From: DATKBT01 sp035546295
GTDB lineage: Bacteria > Acidobacteriota > Thermoanaerobaculia > Multivoradales > Multivoraceae
Assembly: GCA_035546295.1 (NCBI GenBank)
Contig: DATKBT010000125.1
Location: forward strand, 372,001 to 436,000
Direction of reading: 5' to 3'
DNA length: 64,000 nucleotides
Each line of letters begins with the position of its first letter. Position 1 is the stretch's first letter. Position numbers and translations under genes: made by a program. The notes beneath the pieces are model-generated. The model was not told where the DNA came from, made no database searches, and was given only the letters and a program-made list of their open reading frames with translations. Shown piece after piece: positions 62,571 through 64,000 of the stretch.

Positions 62571-64000
62571 ATGAGTCGATCCGGCACGGGCGCAGTGCGC
62601 GCGATCCGCATCCTGCTGCTGGTGCTGCTCGTGGGCGGCGTCGCGGCGGTGACGGCGCTTTACGTCCTGGGGAGGGTCGGTCGCCAGGCCCCCCTCCGTC
62701 TGGGCGAGAACGATGAGCCCGAACGGGGCGAGGAGGGCGCCGACGGCTACGCGGTCGAGGGCGGGTCGATCCGCTACACGGCGACTCAGGGCGATCGCGT
62801 CCTCTTCGAGATCCAGGGCTCCACCTACCGGGCAGGGCGCGACGGTGCGGTGCTGCTCGAGAACGTCGCGATCGAGATGGCTCGGGACGAGGGGGGCTAT
62901 CGTCTCGAGGGCGCCGCCGCCAGCTACGACCCGACCACCCACGAAGCCCGCCTCGAGGGGGACGCGTTGGTGCGGGGACCGAACCAACTGGTGCTGCGCA
63001 CCGACTGGCTGGAGCTGCGCGATGGCGGTCGCGTCGTGGTCGCGTCGAAGGGGAGCGAGTTCGAGCTGGGCGAGCGCTTCGTCGGCAGCGCACGCCACCT
63101 CCGGCTCGACCTCGAGCAGGACCAGATCCTGCTGAGCGGCGGCGTCCGGCTGATGACCCGCGAGGGCGCGCCGACTCCGCTCAGGCTGCGCGCGCGAGCC
63201 ATCTCCTACGACCGTCGCGCGAGGAAGGTGCGGGCGCGCGGTGATGTGCGTCTGGCTCGGCCCGACGCCAGGCTCGAGTCGCGACGCCTTGCGATCGACC
63301 TCGACGCCGACACCGACGATCCCCGCGTGGTGCGCGCCTTCGGCAACGTCGTCGGCTGGTGGCAGATGGCGCCGCCGCCGGGGACGAGCGAAGCGCCGCA
63401 AGTGACCGCCGCGCGCGCGGCCGAGGTCGAGGACGCGACCGACGGTGACGAGGAGCTGCTGAGCGTCGAGGAGAGCGCGCCGGAGCTTCGACGCTACGAT
63501 CTGCGCGGGATGAAGCTCGTGCTCCTGCTCGGTGGAGAGACGCAGCAGCCCGAGCGCGTCGATCTCGAGGGCTTTCGCCGCGTGCCGGCGGTGCTCGAAG
63601 CGATCGACGCCCGGGGCGCGCGCCGCAGCCTGACCGGCGTCGACGTCGCCGCCGGCTTCGATGACGGGCTGGTCAGCTGGGCGAGATCGCGCGGGGGGAT
63701 CCGACTCCTCGAGGTCGACCCGGCCGGCAGGGAGCTGCGAAAGGCCTCGGCCCAGCGCGCCGAGGCTCTGTTCGACGACGTGGGAACCCTGGTGAGGATC
63801 GAGCTCGATGAGGAGGTCCTGCTCGAGGAGGAGGGCGTGCAGGCGCGAGCCGATCACGCGACGATCGACGATCGCGCGGGGCGCACCGATCTGCGCTCCG
63901 AGACCTGGGTCGAGGTGGTGAGCGAGCAGGGCGCGATGCAGGCCCCGACCGTGACCTACACCCACGAGACCGGGCTGATGACCGCGGAGGGGGGCGTCAG
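62571..64000 (+). CDS. LptC/LptA-like lipopolysaccharide transport protein, 3' end cut by window
   Basis: The frame opens at ATG 62571 and stays open to the window end (476 codons so far), so the C-terminus is missing. The N-terminus has a membrane helix (about 12-34, RILLLVLLVGGVAAVTALYV) as in LptC, then beta-jellyroll strands in the LptC/OstA style (YAVEGGSIRYTATQGDRVLF, RLEGAAASYDPTTHEARLEG, LRARAISYDRRARKVRARGD). The size exceeds a single LptC, so LptC and LptA-like repeats are probably joined in one chain, as in several Acidobacteriota. Identity is by pattern; the missing end may hold the LptA domain. Confidence 0.75.
   Translation, partial: MSRSGTGAVRAIRILLLVLLVGGVAAVTALYVLGRVGRQAPLRLGENDEPERGEEGADGYAVEGGSIRYTATQGDRVLFEIQGSTYRAGRDGAVLLENVAIEMARDEGGYRLEGAAASYDPTTHEARLEGDALVRGPNQLVLRTDWLELRDGGRVVVASKGSEFELGERFVGSARHLRLDLEQDQILLSGGVRLMTREGAPTPLRLRARAISYDRRARKVRARGDVRLARPDARLESRRLAIDLDADTDDPRVVRAFGNVVGWWQMAPPPGTSEAPQVTAARAAEVEDATDGDEELLSVEESAPELRRYDLRGMKLVLLLGGETQQPERVDLEGFRRVPAVLEAIDARGARRSLTGVDVAAGFDDGLVSWARSRGGIRLLEVDPAGRELRKASAQRAEALFDDVGTLVRIELDEEVLLEEEGVQARADHATIDDRAGRTDLRSETWVEVVSEQGAMQAPTVTYTHETGLMTAEGGV

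Overview
This window is a GC-rich, densely packed piece of a bacterial chromosome. About 53 protein genes, five tRNAs and the RNase P RNA fill it, with few long gaps. LptC/LptA-like, TolC-like, LspA and PBP1A proteins point to a Gram-negative cell with an outer membrane. L25/CTC beside Pth, bactofilin, CarD, FHA and cyclic-nucleotide signalling proteins, DUF6600-type FecR proteins and a membrane pyrophosphatase suggest Acidobacteriota (Thermoanaerobaculia or Holophagae-like), with Myxococcota-like groups as the alternative. This placement comes from gene content only; no 16S rRNA gene is present.

Layout. 1-5.9 kb: translation and nucleotide genes (prs partial, rplY/ctc, pth, hppA, rpsF-rpsR-rplI). 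6-10 kb: a methyltransferase and PBP1A (minus strand) facing each other across two copies of a structured repeat. 10-16.1 kb: a small membrane protein, uvrB, uvrC and a PATAN/J-domain/TPR protein. 16.15-16.6 kb: rnpB with a strong terminator. 17-21.5 kb: a cyclic-nucleotide/FHA protein, recG, a glycosyltransferase and a membrane protein. 21.7-24.9 kb: scpA-scpB-rluB-cmk, coupled by overlapping stops and starts. 24.9-25.2 kb: a 289-bp inverted-repeat element sitting just before the start codon of the next gene. 25.2-32.7 kb: an FHA/AAA+ regulator, a 1370-residue histidine kinase and a predicted lipoprotein, all overlapping. 32.7-37.2 kb: glutaminyl cyclotransferase, an AIM24-family protein, a small minus-strand gene, tRNA-Gly, bactofilin and alanine dehydrogenase. 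37.2-42.3 kb: a minus-strand run fecR-like, membrane protein, thiE, lspA, rluD. 42.5-46.5 kb: TPR/cyclic-nucleotide-domain protein, def, cysS, yraN and three tRNAs. 46.5-53.8 kb: dnaB, alr, purC, pepA and two dipeptide-transporter ATPases. 54-56.8 kb: a TolC-like protein, tRNA-Leu and carD. 56.9-64 kb: zinc-ribbon protein, priA, accA, recJ and an LptC/LptA protein cut by the window end.

Most genes are housekeeping: ribosome, tRNA charging, DNA repair and replication, chromosome condensation, cell wall and envelope. Thirteen gene pairs overlap by four bases (ATGA, GTGA or TTGA), so translational coupling is common. Several promoters share the form TTGAC[C/G], a 17-18 base spacer, then TACnnT. 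At least two genes (accA and the small gene at 34776-35081) appear to start translation at or next to the transcription start.

The least ordinary features are the 289-bp element that separates a Shine-Dalgarno sequence from its start codon, the AAA+ regulator without GAFTGA and with changed Walker motifs, the tandem structured repeat at 7151-7467 that shares a seed with the rnpB terminator, the repeat-rich tail of the FecR-like protein, and the AT-rich control region in front of carD. No CRISPR array, prophage, intact transposase or defence cassette was seen.
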